DNA of 64,000 nucleotides, from contig CAJVZD010000006.1 of assembly GCA_913019905.1 (NCBI GenBank), positions 62,001-126,000 of the forward strand, in the 5' to 3' direction. Source of the stretch: an uncultured Cellvibrionales bacterium. GTDB lineage: Bacteria > Pseudomonadota > Gammaproteobacteria > Pseudomonadales > Dasaniaceae. How positions within the stretch are numbered: the stretch's first letter is position 1; each line of letters starts with the position of its first letter. This document shows, piece after piece, positions 41,360 to 50,192 of this stretch. Below the pieces are notes generated by a model. That model searched no databases and was not told the DNA's origin. It saw nothing but the letters and a program-made list of their open reading frames with translations. A program made the position numbers and the translations under genes.

Positions 41360-43321
41360 CTAGGCTGATTTCGAAGTGGTTTTACGTTTTTTAGAGCGCT
41401 TTTTATAATTTGGCTTCTCGGATTTTACACCTCTCAATTTTTCAGGTTTCACGTTTTTTGCGTTCTCAATCAACTTCTCTATCTGATGTTCGAGAGGTGT
41501 GATGAACTGATTATATTTTAGTTCTTTGTGGCTTATTTTTTCCAGATCAGCCTCCCACAAAGCCGTCATGTCTGGACTGCTAGCGGACTCTGGCAAACTT
41601 CCGATTAGACCTCGGCCCGCAGGTGTTGAAATTAAGTTCTTACCTTGGCGCTGTAGAAATGTACGCTTAATCAACAATTCGATGATACCTGCCCGAGTTG
41701 CTTCAGTACCCAGCCCGTCAGTTTCTTTGAGTATTTTTTTGATGTTCAGGTCTTTAACGTATCGATTAATACCCGTCATTGCACTCAGTAATGTTGCATC
41801 ATTAAAGGGATTTGGCGCGGCGGTATTCTTCGTAATTAATGTGCCGTTATCACAGTGCAGTTTCTGACCGCGGACCAGCGTCGGCAAAGTTTGTTGTTCC
41901 AGTTTACTCTGTTCTCGTTCATTGTCATTTAGCTCTTTGTTTTTAGACCGTTTTTCGGGGTTAAGAGCTTTCCAGCCTATAGTTACCGTTTTTTTCGTCG
42001 TTGCCGAAAAAGCGCCGTTTTCAACAGAAACGTCGACCTGTGTTTCGACGTACTGAAAAGGGGGATAAAACTGCATTAAGTATTGGAGACAAATGAGTTG
42101 ATAAACTTGTTGTTCGGTCTTAGTCAAAATGTCGATTTTTTTGTTTGCCAGGGTCGGAATAATCGCGTGATGAACATCTACTTTACTGTCGTTCCAGACT
42201 TTACTATTTATGCCTAAATCGGTCCCTGCGCAGGCTTGCTGTAGCTCATTATTGTTGTTGGCGATAGCAGTTATGATAGCGGAAGCTTGATGTCGATGCT
42301 CGGTCGGTAAATACCGGCTGTCTGAGCGAGGGTAGGTGATTAATTTATATTTTTCGTAAAGCGATTGGCAGCTGTCCAGGCAATGTTTTGCATTGATCCC
42401 GAAGCGTTTGTTGGCATCAATTTGCAGGCTAGATAGACTGTGGGGTAAAGGGGCAAACTGTTTTCTGTTTTGTTGTTTAACCTTTGTCACTTCCGCCGGC
42501 TTGTTTTCAATTCGTTCTATGACGTTTTCCGCTAAACCCTTTGTGACCAATCGACCTTCTTCATCGAGGTAAGGCTGACAGCTTTCACTGGGTTGCCATT
42601 TGGCCTTGAAGAACTGTTCCGGCGATTCTAAGGTCCTTAGGTTTGCCAGCACTTCATAAAAAGGCTTACTACGAAAGTCTTTAATAGTTTCGTCGCGCTG
42701 AACTACCAGCCCCAACACGGGCGTTTGCACTCTTCCCACAGACAACAGGCCTGAATAACCGACTGTTTGACCTTGCAGCGTATAGGCTCGAGTCATATTC
42801 ATTCCATAAAGCCAGTCCGCTCGAGACCGAGCAAGTGCGGAGGTGGACAGTGCTACATATTGCTGATTTGGTTGTAGATTTTTGATGGCTTTTTCAACAG
42901 CGCTGGGGTTTAAATCGCTTATCAACAATCGTTTTGCTTGTTTGATTTTTGTTATCGGGGTTTTCAGATGGCTGATCACTTCGTCGACCAGCAGTTGGCC
43001 CTCGCGGTCAGGGTCGCCCGCGTTGACAATTTCGTCCGCTTGCTTCAACAAGGCTCGGATTACTTTTAATTGTGCCGAGGTTTGCGGTTTGGGTTTGAGT
43101 TGCCATTGCTTTGGAATAATAGGTAGATCGATCATTGCCCACTTTTTGTATTGTGCGCCATAGTGATGTGGCTCAGCTTGCTCCAACAAATGACCGACGC
43201 ACCAGGTGACACAGTCGCCATTGGCGGCGGTAATGTAACCTTGTTTCTTTTTGTGAGGTCTCGGTAAAACGTGTGCAATAGCACGGCCCAGACTCGGCTT
43301 TTCAGCAATATAGAGTTTCAT
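41360..43321 (-). CDS. topB: DNA topoisomerase III
   Basis: Product of 653 aa, matching E. coli TopB (653). Type IA features: the TOPRIM start MKLYIAEKPSLGRAIAHVL and NAGDPDREGQLLVDEV, GLLSVGRVQTPVLGLVV, and the catalytic tyrosine in LITYPRSDSRYLP. The C-terminus is lysine-rich (KKRSKKRKTTSKS). It relaxes and decatenates DNA by single-strand passage in the nucleoid. Single gene with no operon partner; the ATG has only a weak ribosome-binding site. Confidence 0.95.
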   Translation of the reverse strand: MKLYIAEKPSLGRAIAHVLPRPHKKKQGYITAANGDCVTWCVGHLLEQAEPHHYGAQYKKWAMIDLPIIPKQWQLKPKPQTSAQLKVIRALLKQADEIVNAGDPDREGQLLVDEVISHLKTPITKIKQAKRLLISDLNPSAVEKAIKNLQPNQQYVALSTSALARSRADWLYGMNMTRAYTLQGQTVGYSGLLSVGRVQTPVLGLVVQRDETIKDFRSKPFYEVLANLRTLESPEQFFKAKWQPSESCQPYLDEEGRLVTKGLAENVIERIENKPAEVTKVKQQNRKQFAPLPHSLSSLQIDANKRFGINAKHCLDSCQSLYEKYKLITYPRSDSRYLPTEHRHQASAIITAIANNNNELQQACAGTDLGINSKVWNDSKVDVHHAIIPTLANKKIDILTKTEQQVYQLICLQYLMQFYPPFQYVETQVDVSVENGAFSATTKKTVTIGWKALNPEKRSKNKELNDNEREQSKLEQQTLPTLVRGQKLHCDNGTLITKNTAAPNPFNDATLLSAMTGINRYVKDLNIKKILKETDGLGTEATRAGIIELLIKRTFLQRQGKNLISTPAGRGLIGSLPESASSPDMTALWEADLEKISHKELKYNQFITPLEHQIEKLIENAKNVKPEKLRGVKSEKPNYKKRSKKRKTTSKSA

Positions 43322-43716
43322 AAATCAAAAACCTGTATACATATACAGTTAATTTAGCGTTGTGAGCTCGTAATTGCAAGTTTCAATATTTCGCCGATAA
43401 AGAAATATTTTTCTAGCGAACCCTTTTTACCGGCAAATTAAAGTTATGAGTGGGTGGTCCGTGCGGTATTTTTTAGTCGGCAGTTCTTTTTCTAAACTTC
43501 GAGCTTTATGGCTTATTGGAAGAACGAAGGAGGTAAGAAAGAACGTTAGAAGAAAAGATGCTACAAGAAAGATTACGACCAGAACGACCATTACCAGAAC
43601 GGGTGGCAGGGAAATTGGGTGGAACAGCAATCAGCGAAGTTGAACTTAAGGGATTAAGTACATTGCTTCGCTGCGGGGAACCGTCTGCTCGACGGGAGGA
43701 GACGGGAGCTAATGGT
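43322..43716. other. Purine-rich intergenic region with ambiguous short frames
   Basis: About 395 bases. A GAAGGAGGTAAG sequence near 43525-43536 looks like a strong Shine-Dalgarno, but no normal start follows at proper spacing. A frame from ATG 43508 reads MAYWKNEGGKKER, meets TAG at 43547, then continues open for 36 codons rich in Asn, Gln and aromatic residues (DYDQNDHYQNGWQGNWVEQQ). Another frame opens at 43558. None is convincing; a decayed gene is possible. Confidence 0.4.
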
Positions 43717-44031
43717 TTACTGAGCTTGGCTGATGAAGCCTGCTACCGGAGAGCCATCGGTATTGTTAACCGCTAAAATTGCACCGGTTTTATCCATACC
43801 GCAAGTTAAAACTGATCTTTCGCCGTTCAAGCTTACGCGTACTTTTACATTTTTCATGCCACCTTTAGCACTTCGTACTTTCACTAATTTAACTGACGCG
43901 TCACTTCCGTAAAAGCTTTTTACTGATTGTTTGCACCCTGAATAGGCTTCGCTACTGCTTAAACCTGCGAAAGCTGAGTGGCTGGAAAATAATACGCCGG
44001 CAATTAATAGTGATTTAAATATGTTGTTCAT
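43717..44031 (-). CDS. Small secreted protein of unknown function
   Basis: Product of 104 aa with a clear signal peptide (MNNIFKSLLIAGVLFSSHSAFA), leaving an 82-aa mature protein with two cysteines (GCKQS, LTCGM) that could form a disulfide, and basic beta-rich stretches (VKLVKVRSAKGGMKNVKVRVSL). I chose the ATG at 44029-44031 because CAGGAG lies six bases upstream; the track of codons before it encodes nothing signal-like. It is divergent from a TetR gene whose operators lie in between, so it may be part of that regulon. No family recognised. Confidence 0.7.
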   Translation of the reverse strand: MNNIFKSLLIAGVLFSSHSAFAGLSSSEAYSGCKQSVKSFYGSDASVKLVKVRSAKGGMKNVKVRVSLNGERSVLTCGMDKTGAILAVNNTDGSPVAGFISQAQ

Positions 44032-44394
44032 TTCGAACTCCTGGAAAGTAACCAAAAAACGGAAAATAGGCATCGGCCATGAACTCGAATGAAAGTGTCG
44101 CGTTTTCGCATGGTTCGGCCCCTCGCATTAACTAGTCTTTAAGATTTTTCGTCTATCATTACGACCAAATTAATGTTGCTGTACTGAATGGTACAGTGAT
44201 ATATTAGTGTACTGTTTGGTACATTGCAATTAATTTGTACTAAATAGTTCAGATTATTCTGTGGTGGTGCTTAGGCGGTTTTAATAGTGCTATACTGCTG
44301 TTCAAGTAGTGATCAAAAAGTTTTATGTGCGATGAAACATGAAAGGCGCGTTACACATGCAGAACGACAGCAAATATAAAAAGAGCAAAAGCTG
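44032..44394. other. Divergent regulatory region, secreted protein / TetR
   Basis: About 360 bases carrying promoters for both neighbours and the three phased palindromes at 44179-44251. No gene recognised. Confidence 0.6.
44179..44251. promoter_or_regulatory. Three palindromic operator-like sites at an exact 28 bp period
   Basis: Site 1 is CTGTACTGAATGGTACAG (44179-44196), site 2 is TGTACTGTTTGGTACA (44208-44223), site 3 is TGTACTAAATAGTTCA (44236-44251, one arm mismatch). All fit TGTAC-T-N5-GTACA. Their centres are 44187.5, 44215.5 and 44243.5. They end about 140 bases before the TetR start and are the natural binding sites for that regulator. Confidence 0.75.
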
Positions 44395-45003
44395 ATGCAA
44401 ATACAACCCAAAACGGCCCAGGGCCGTTGTACGCTTGAGAAAATTGTCGCGGCGGCGGCTAGCTTAATTCACAATAACGGTGTGCACGGTACGTCGGTTG
44501 ATAAAATCATTGCCGCTTCGAAAGCGGGGAAAAGTCAGTTCTATCACTACTTTAAATCCAAAGATTCTGTGATCGATGCGGTTATTGAGCATCATAACGA
44601 CAATTACCTGACCCCTATGTTGGCTAGCCTTGAGACCGTGAACACGGTTGATGAGTTTGAACAATGGTCCGATACGGTAATAAGTACGTCGCCTTTTCTC
44701 AACAATACCCCGATATTGGGTTGTCCTATGGCGATGCTAGCGGACGAATTAGCGCCCACATCAACGCATAGTCAGGTCTTATTATCGGAAAAGCTTGAGG
44801 AAATGAAACAGGCTTATTTAGTTGTTTTGCAAAGAATTCAAAGTAACGGTGAAATCAAGGCAGATGCAGATTTGAATGCACTAGCCGACGGTATGTCCTG
44901 TATCTTGCAGGGCGGGTTATTGTTATCTAAAACTCACCAAAGTATTATGCCGATGAAAAATGCAGCGTCACAGTGGATTTCATATTTGCGTTTACTTAAA
45001 TAG
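44395..45003 (+). CDS. TetR/AcrR-family transcriptional regulator
   Basis: Product of 202 aa. The helix-turn-helix is typical (KIVAAAASLIHNNGVHGTSVDKIIAASKAGKSQFYHYFKSKDSVIDAVI), and the C-terminal ligand domain includes GCPMAMLADELAPTS and a TetR_C-type ending LQGGLLLSKTHQSIMPMKNA. The three repeats upstream are probably its operators, giving autoregulation and perhaps control of the divergent secreted protein. A GST gene follows 550 bases later and could be another target. Confidence 0.88.
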   Translation: MQIQPKTAQGRCTLEKIVAAAASLIHNNGVHGTSVDKIIAASKAGKSQFYHYFKSKDSVIDAVIEHHNDNYLTPMLASLETVNTVDEFEQWSDTVISTSPFLNNTPILGCPMAMLADELAPTSTHSQVLLSEKLEEMKQAYLVVLQRIQSNGEIKADADLNALADGMSCILQGGLLLSKTHQSIMPMKNAASQWISYLRLLK

Positions 45004-45556
45004 TGGCTTTAGCAATCGTTCGGATTCACGACATTAAATTAAATTGAATTGAATTGAATGAAGTGAATTTTTCTCCCGCGCTATGGTATTTGACTATTAA
45101 CAACGCTTCGGGTCTTTATCCACCGTCTCGTCAGCGAAAAGCAGCGCTTGCTGTTATTTTTTCCTATCCGAACTGCCGTGCATTAAGTCGTTGTCTCTAC
45201 CCAAGTTGAAATAAGATTGATAACCATTGTTAGGTCTTTATTGGATCTAACGAATTTGTTTTTTGTGATTGACGATGGGGCTTGCGATTTCTTAAAGTTA
45301 ATACACAGATTTTCAATTTAGGTATTTCTCGAATTGTCGCCAAATAAATTCAATTGCATCGCTTTCAAAAAATGCAGTATAGTTTGGTCACGCTTGATTC
45401 CCTGTTTGTCTCGCTGAAAAAACCGATAGACTGTGTGTGCCTCCTCAAACTCTTTCGTATGTTAAAAGGGGTGGCTGCCACTGGCTAAATCGCGAACGTT
45501 CCGGGATCGGATTGTTCTGAATAATGATTCTATATTACCGATAAAAGGATTCCGTT
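45004..45556. other. Intergenic region with an AT-rich 5-base repeat
   Basis: About 550 bases. A short (TTGAA)n-type repeat occurs at 45036-45070. The rest shows stop codons in all frames and no recognised RNA or gene. It holds the promoter of the following GST gene. Confidence 0.5.
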
Positions 45557-46207
45557 GTGAAACTCCATACCGCCGACCTCAGTCCATACTCCGCTAAAGT
45601 GCGCATGCAAATTTATGCAAAGAGAATTACGGATATCAGCTTCGATCTCGACCCATCTTTTCGCCAGGGAAAGTTCTCTGATTTCTCGCCGATTGGCCGC
45701 ATACCCGCATTGGAAATCGCAGAGGGCAATGTCATTCCCGAGTCGGAAGTCATTGCTGAATATCTGGAGGAGATCTATCCAGAACACTCAATGCTGGGAG
45801 CGGACGCCGAGGTGCGAGCGCAAGTGCGAACAATTTCCCGCATCGCCGACATCTACCTTATGAACAATATATTTATGGCATTGCCGCAGCTCAATCGTAA
45901 AACGAGAGTTGATGCAGTCCGTGATGTTTTCGCGGCTCAGATAACTAGAGGTATGGGCGCGCTCGAACGTCATATTGGAGACGGAGAATTCGCCGTTGGT
46001 GATACTCTGACTATGGCGGACTGCACCTTGGTTCCCGCCTTGTGGATGTGTCAACATACCGTCCCTCGTCTCGATGTCCCCGCTCCTATGGACGACAGCC
46101 CTAAGGTTGCCGCCTATTGGCAGAAAATTCAGGAGAACGACATTGCCGCAAAGGTCATAGCGGAAATGAATAGAGGAATGCAGGCCCGGTTGGATGGTAC
46201 CGAGTAA
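45557..46207 (+). CDS. Glutathione S-transferase family protein
   Basis: Product of 216 aa with the N-terminal thioredoxin-like domain (MKLHTADLSPYSAKVRMQIYAK, cis-proline in IGRIPALEIAEGNVIPESEVIAEYL) and a helical C-terminal domain ending near residue 205 (GDTLTMADCTLVPALW is the usual N-capping region). S9-P-Y-S at the active-site position suggests a serine-type catalytic residue. It conjugates glutathione to electrophiles or isomerises them in the cytoplasm. The start is a GTG behind AAGGA. Unlike the protein at 14302 it has no signal peptide. Confidence 0.88.
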   Translation: MKLHTADLSPYSAKVRMQIYAKRITDISFDLDPSFRQGKFSDFSPIGRIPALEIAEGNVIPESEVIAEYLEEIYPEHSMLGADAEVRAQVRTISRIADIYLMNNIFMALPQLNRKTRVDAVRDVFAAQITRGMGALERHIGDGEFAVGDTLTMADCTLVPALWMCQHTVPRLDVPAPMDDSPKVAAYWQKIQENDIAAKVIAEMNRGMQARLDGTE

Positions 46208-46468
46208 GGGTTTTCAACGCGCTAACCATGTTGGATAAGCGCTTAATTCGACGTGAATGGTTATTGATGTTATTTGTTCACTCTTCGAGAAAATAACACT
46301 TCGTTGCGCGGGGCATCAGGAAACAGTACACCAATACTGAAGAAATACGGCAGCCGCACTCGCAATGATTTACTTTTTAGAAAATCGTAGGGAATCGTTC
46401 ACAATTGAATTTGAGTTCCGAAATGCAGGGGTTTTGGCGGCTGTGATGCGGCCCTGTTTTCTTGCGAT

Positions 46469-47122
46469 CTATTTGGCGGCCTGCAGTCTCTTTCTTTTTA
46501 CATAGATCAAATATACGGCAACCGACGTTATTGAAGCCCAAAGCAGGATATTCGAATATTGTTCCCACCACTGCAGAAACAAATCTCCTATCAGAATCGT
46601 AGCTAGAGTTAGCGGAAATATGCCAATAAGCGTACCCAATAAAAAGGCGGGTAGTTTTATTGAAGATGCAGCCAGAGCCCAGTGCATTATTGGATGTAAA
46701 AATGTGGTTAAACGTACAACGATGATCGCACGTATTGGCTTCTGTTCTATTTTCCGGTTGAGGGTTTTGAAGCTTTGCGGCAACTTCTCGTGAAAGCTAT
46801 CACCCAGAAAGTATCGAGCAATTAGAAAAATAGTCGTGGCAGCCAACAAGGCAGATATCAGTACGATCGGCAGAGCCAGCCAGGCCGGCCAGATCAAGCC
46901 GGCAAATAGTATCCATAATACCGACGGGAATTGGATCAGTTCTCCTACAACAAAAGCTAGCATAAAAGCAACCGGAGCCCACCAGCCCAATTTTTGCTGA
47001 TAAATCTGGATATTTTCCAGAGTCATATAACTCAAAATATCATAGTGATAAGCTAGACCGATCGCTGTGAAAACGGCTGTTAATAACACGGCTTTGAGTA
47101 TTAGGGATTGTTTTTTTAACAT
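46469..47122 (-). CDS. TVP38/TMEM64 (DedA-like, VTT domain) membrane protein
   Basis: Product of 217 aa with about five hydrophobic segments and the VTT pattern: FVVGELIQFPSVLWILFAGLIWPAW, then the loop ARYFLGDSFHEKL ... RAIIVVRLTTFLHPIMHWALAASSIKLPAFLLGTLIGIFPLT. Family members probably act in lipid scrambling or small-molecule transport at the inner membrane; the specific role here is unknown. Single gene; no close operon partner. Confidence 0.85.
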   Translation of the reverse strand: MLKKQSLILKAVLLTAVFTAIGLAYHYDILSYMTLENIQIYQQKLGWWAPVAFMLAFVVGELIQFPSVLWILFAGLIWPAWLALPIVLISALLAATTIFLIARYFLGDSFHEKLPQSFKTLNRKIEQKPIRAIIVVRLTTFLHPIMHWALAASSIKLPAFLLGTLIGIFPLTLATILIGDLFLQWWEQYSNILLWASITSVAVYLIYVKRKRLQAAK

Positions 47123-47220
47123 ATGAGTAAAACACGGACCGTTGAAAGGGCAGGATAAAGTCAGGATTGGACGTCAATACATGCTCATTGTTCCCAGAGT
47201 TTTGATATTACTGCTTAATC

Positions 47221-47239
47221 GAGCCCCGAGGAAGGGCTC
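47221..47239 (-). terminator. Hairpin downstream of the glycerol transporter operon
   Basis: GAGCCC (47221-47226) pairs with GGGCTC (47234-47239) around a 7-base loop, 115 bases beyond the stop of the binding-protein gene. No T tract on the minus strand, so it is only a weak candidate for the operon's end. Confidence 0.3.
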
Positions 47240-47285
47240 TTGACCTATTGATTTCTTGACCTAGTGAACTCTTGACATAGCGATC
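47238..47285. repeat. Three tandem 16 bp direct repeats (TCTTGAC)
   Basis: TCTTGACCTATTGATT, TCTTGACCTAGTGAAC and TCTTGACATAGCGATC follow each other with an exact 16-base period, starting at 47238, 47254 and 47270. The first seven bases are identical in all three. They lie between the ends of two genes. Iteron-like repeats suggest a protein-binding array, or a slipped duplication. Confidence 0.6.
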
Positions 47286-47353
47286 TATGGGACCCTCCAT
47301 TGTGCCGCGCGGGGCGCATCCATATTTTTACGGGTTACGCCTTAGGGTAGTAC

Positions 47354-49075
47354 TCACTGCCAGGACTTTATCAGTTCGTCATAACTCACAGTCACCGGTG
47401 CAGGTTTTTCATCCGCCATTTTTGGCTTGGGTGCACCGGGTTGACCGAGCCAATAGTCAGCGCTTTTGACCTTGTTGAGTTTCGGACCAAACTCTTTTTG
47501 TACCTTCGATCGTTCAAGCCGCCGCAATAGTTTCTCCTGGGCTTTACATAATGAGTCGAGTGCCTCCTGAGCCGATTTTGAGCCCGATGAAGCATCACCG
47601 ATATTCTGCCACCACAATTGCGCGAGTTTTGGGTAGTCCGGAATGTTAGTGCCGGTTGGAGACCAGCGAACTCTGGCTGGGGAGCGGTAAAACTCAACCA
47701 AACCTCCGAGCTTAGGTGCGCGTTCAGTAAAAGAGGGGTGATTGATTGAGCTGTCTCGAATAAAGGTGAGTCCTATATGTGACTTTTTGACATCCACGGT
47801 TTTAGATACGACAAACTGTGCATAAAGCCACGCTGCTTTTGCGCGATCATCCGGTGTCGATTTCATCAAAGTCCAGGCACCGGCATCCTGATAGCCAATT
47901 TTAGTCCCGTTTTCCCAGTACGCACCATGTGGCGATGGAGCCATACGCCATTTTGGCGAACCGTCGCTATTAACGACCGGGATACCTTCCTTGACCATGT
48001 CTGGAGTAAAGGTGGTATACCAGAATATTTGCTGGGCAATATTACCTTGTGCAGGAACGGGGCCCGCCTCTGAGAATACCATGCCAGCTGCCGCTGGAGG
48101 CGCGTATTTTTCTAACCAGTCCACGTACTTTTGTACAGCATAGACAGCCGCAGGGCTATTGGTTGCGCCACCACGAGCCATACACGAAGCGGTGGGTTGC
48201 GAGTTTTCGTTCACTCGAATCCCCCATTCATCAACGGGTAAACCGTTCGGTTCGCCCTTGTCCCCCATACCCGCCATCGACATCCAGGCATCGGTAAAGC
48301 GCCATCCGAGAGAAGGATCTTTTTTCCCGTAGTCCATGTGTCCGTAAACTTTCTTGCCGTTGATTTCTTTGCCCGTGAAAAACTCGGCAATATCTTCATA
48401 GGCAGACCAATTTACCGGAACGCCCAGTTCATAGCCGTATTTGTTTTTAAAGTCGGCCATAATGGTAGGGTCGGTGAACCAGTCATAGCGAAACCAGTAT
48501 AAGTTGGCGAACTGCTGGTCCGGTAGCTGATATAACTTCCCGTCTGGGCCAGTGGTAAAATCCGTGCCGATAAAATCCTCGAGATCCAGGTCGGGGTTGG
48601 TAACGTCCTTACCGGTACCGGCCATCCAGTCAGTTAAATTGCGCGCTTGTTGGTAGCGCCAATGGGTGCCTATTAAATCTGAATCATTGATGTAAGCGTC
48701 GTAAATGTTTTGCCCTGATTGCATTTGGGTTTGCAGTTTTTCGACGACGTCGCCCTCGCCGATTAGGTCATGGATAACCGTTATGCCGGTGAGCTCTGCA
48801 AAGGCTTTCGCCAGTACTTTCGATTCGTATTCATGGGTACCAATCGTTTCAGAGACGACTTTTATTTCCATGCCCTTAAAGGGTTGCGCGGCCTTAATAA
48901 ACCAATTGATTTCTTTGGTTTGCTCAGCTGAAGTCAAACTCGACGGCTGAAACTCCTCGATCCATTTATTGGTGGTTGTCGCATCGGCATTGGCGCCCAT
49001 ACTGATTGCTGCGCAGACGCTAATACCCGCACATAGGGCAACAACAGCGCGAACTGCTTGAAACTTTTGCTTCAT
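47354..49075 (-). CDS. glpV: Glycerol ABC transporter, substrate-binding protein (GlpV-like)
   Basis: Product of 573 aa, large for a binding protein, as in the GlpV subfamily. It has a signal peptide ending near GANADA and extracellular solute-binding family 1 features (FAELTGITVIHDLIGEGDVVEKLQTQMQSGQNIYDAYINDSD). I chose the ATG at 49073-49075 because GGAG lies six bases before it. It is the last gene of a six-gene minus-strand operon whose order (two ATPases, two permeases, DUF2160, large binding protein) matches the glpSTPQ-DUF2160-glpV operon of Rhizobium leguminosarum, which imports glycerol. Substrate follows from that context. Confidence 0.88.
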   Translation of the reverse strand: MKQKFQAVRAVVALCAGISVCAAISMGANADATTTNKWIEEFQPSSLTSAEQTKEINWFIKAAQPFKGMEIKVVSETIGTHEYESKVLAKAFAELTGITVIHDLIGEGDVVEKLQTQMQSGQNIYDAYINDSDLIGTHWRYQQARNLTDWMAGTGKDVTNPDLDLEDFIGTDFTTGPDGKLYQLPDQQFANLYWFRYDWFTDPTIMADFKNKYGYELGVPVNWSAYEDIAEFFTGKEINGKKVYGHMDYGKKDPSLGWRFTDAWMSMAGMGDKGEPNGLPVDEWGIRVNENSQPTASCMARGGATNSPAAVYAVQKYVDWLEKYAPPAAAGMVFSEAGPVPAQGNIAQQIFWYTTFTPDMVKEGIPVVNSDGSPKWRMAPSPHGAYWENGTKIGYQDAGAWTLMKSTPDDRAKAAWLYAQFVVSKTVDVKKSHIGLTFIRDSSINHPSFTERAPKLGGLVEFYRSPARVRWSPTGTNIPDYPKLAQLWWQNIGDASSGSKSAQEALDSLCKAQEKLLRRLERSKVQKEFGPKLNKVKSADYWLGQPGAPKPKMADEKPAPVTVSYDELIKSWQ

Positions 49076-49097
49076 TATTATCTCCAAAATTTTATTT

Positions 49098-49376
49098 TTA
49101 TACCCATCTAAAAACAGATAAAGCGTAAAACATACAAACCGCTAATGCACCCCAAAGAGGTGCGCCAAACAGTGCAAGCCAGGTAAGGCATATAAAGGCT
49201 GATCCCAGTAAACTGATAAACAGGCGATCACCGGGAGTTGTTTCGATTCTCAATAACCCCAGTCTAGGTGCCTGCGGGGCCTTAATTCCCCATATAATCA
49301 TAAGTACCAAGGCGACGGCAATGGATAAAAAGAAAATTGCAGTGGGTATGGTCCATCCCATCCACGAAAGATCCAT
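49098..49376 (-). CDS. DUF2160 small integral membrane protein
   Basis: Product of 92 aa with three membrane segments (about residues 8-29, 50-67 and 70-90) and the start MDLSWMGWTIPTAIFF, typical of DUF2160. This family occurs almost only between the permease and binding-protein genes of glycerol-type ABC operons, as here (12 bases after glpQ, 22 bases before glpV), so it is probably an accessory membrane subunit. Its function is not established. Confidence 0.87.
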   Translation of the reverse strand: MDLSWMGWTIPTAIFFLSIAVALVLMIIWGIKAPQAPRLGLLRIETTPGDRLFISLLGSAFICLTWLALFGAPLWGALAVCMFYALSVFRWV

Positions 49377-49388
49377 GGGTTTATCTCC

Positions 49389-50192
49389 TTATACGCGGCC
49401 AAGGGCGAAGCCCTTGGCTATGTGATTGCGAACGAAATAGATAACTAGGGCGCCCGGCACAATAGTTAATACTCCCGCTGCAGCAAGCACTCCCCAATCG
49501 AGTCCAGAGGCCGATGCTGTGCGGGTCATGGTCGCGGCAATGGATTTCGCATCGACTGATGTCAGGGTGCGGCTTAAAAGCAATTCTACCCAGGAGAACA
49601 TAAAACAGAAGAAAGCGGCAACACCGATTCCGGAGGCGATAAGCGGCATAAATATTTTTCGGAAAAAAGCAAAAAACCCGTATCCGTCTATATAAGCAGT
49701 CTCGTCGATTTCTTTTGGCACGCCGCGCATAAACCCCTCCAAAATCCAGACGGCAAGCGGCACGTTGAACAAGGTATGGGCAAGGGCTACAGCAATATGT
49801 GTGTCGAATAAGCCGACGCTGGAGTACAGCTGAAAAAAAGGCAGAGCGAAAACGGCGGGGGGCGCCATGCGGTTAGTGAGCAGCCAGAAAAATAAATGTT
49901 TATCGCCCATAAAAGTATACCGGCTAAAGGCGTACGCGGCTGGCAAGGCGACGGCTAATGAAATCAGCGTATTCATCACCACATAGGTAATTGAATTGAG
50001 ATAACCGTTATACCAACTGGCGTCGGTAAAAATCACTTTGTAATTGTCAAAGGTGAGATGGGTGGGCCACAGCGAAAAAGAACTCAAAATCTCCTGATTC
50101 GTTTTCAGACTCATGTTGATAAGCCAGTAAATAGGCAACATCAGAAAGAGAATGTACAGCGTCATGACGAACGCAGATTTATTGGATCTCAT
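49389..50192 (-). CDS. glpQ: Glycerol ABC transporter, permease (GlpQ-like)
   Basis: Product of 267 aa with six predicted membrane segments and the coupling motif DETAYIDGYGFFAFFRKIFMPLIASGIGV (EAA loop) near residues 168-196. It belongs to the MalG-like permease group. The ATG (50190-50192) overlaps the previous gene's stop by four bases (ATGA), so translation is coupled and the longer frame to 50240 is rejected. It pairs with GlpP to form the channel. Confidence 0.88.
   Translation of the reverse strand: MRSNKSAFVMTLYILFLMLPIYWLINMSLKTNQEILSSFSLWPTHLTFDNYKVIFTDASWYNGYLNSITYVVMNTLISLAVALPAAYAFSRYTFMGDKHLFFWLLTNRMAPPAVFALPFFQLYSSVGLFDTHIAVALAHTLFNVPLAVWILEGFMRGVPKEIDETAYIDGYGFFAFFRKIFMPLIASGIGVAAFFCFMFSWVELLLSRTLTSVDAKSIAATMTRTASASGLDWGVLAAAGVLTIVPGALVIYFVRNHIAKGFALGRV

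Noticed and set aside
43558..43776. 72-codon frame after topB
   Set aside because: Overlaps the end of the small secreted protein gene antisense, and its strong upstream GGAGG is too far (about 25 bases) to drive the start.
47238..47285. Possible CRISPR array
   Set aside because: Repeats are 16 bases in direct contact without spacers and there are no cas genes.
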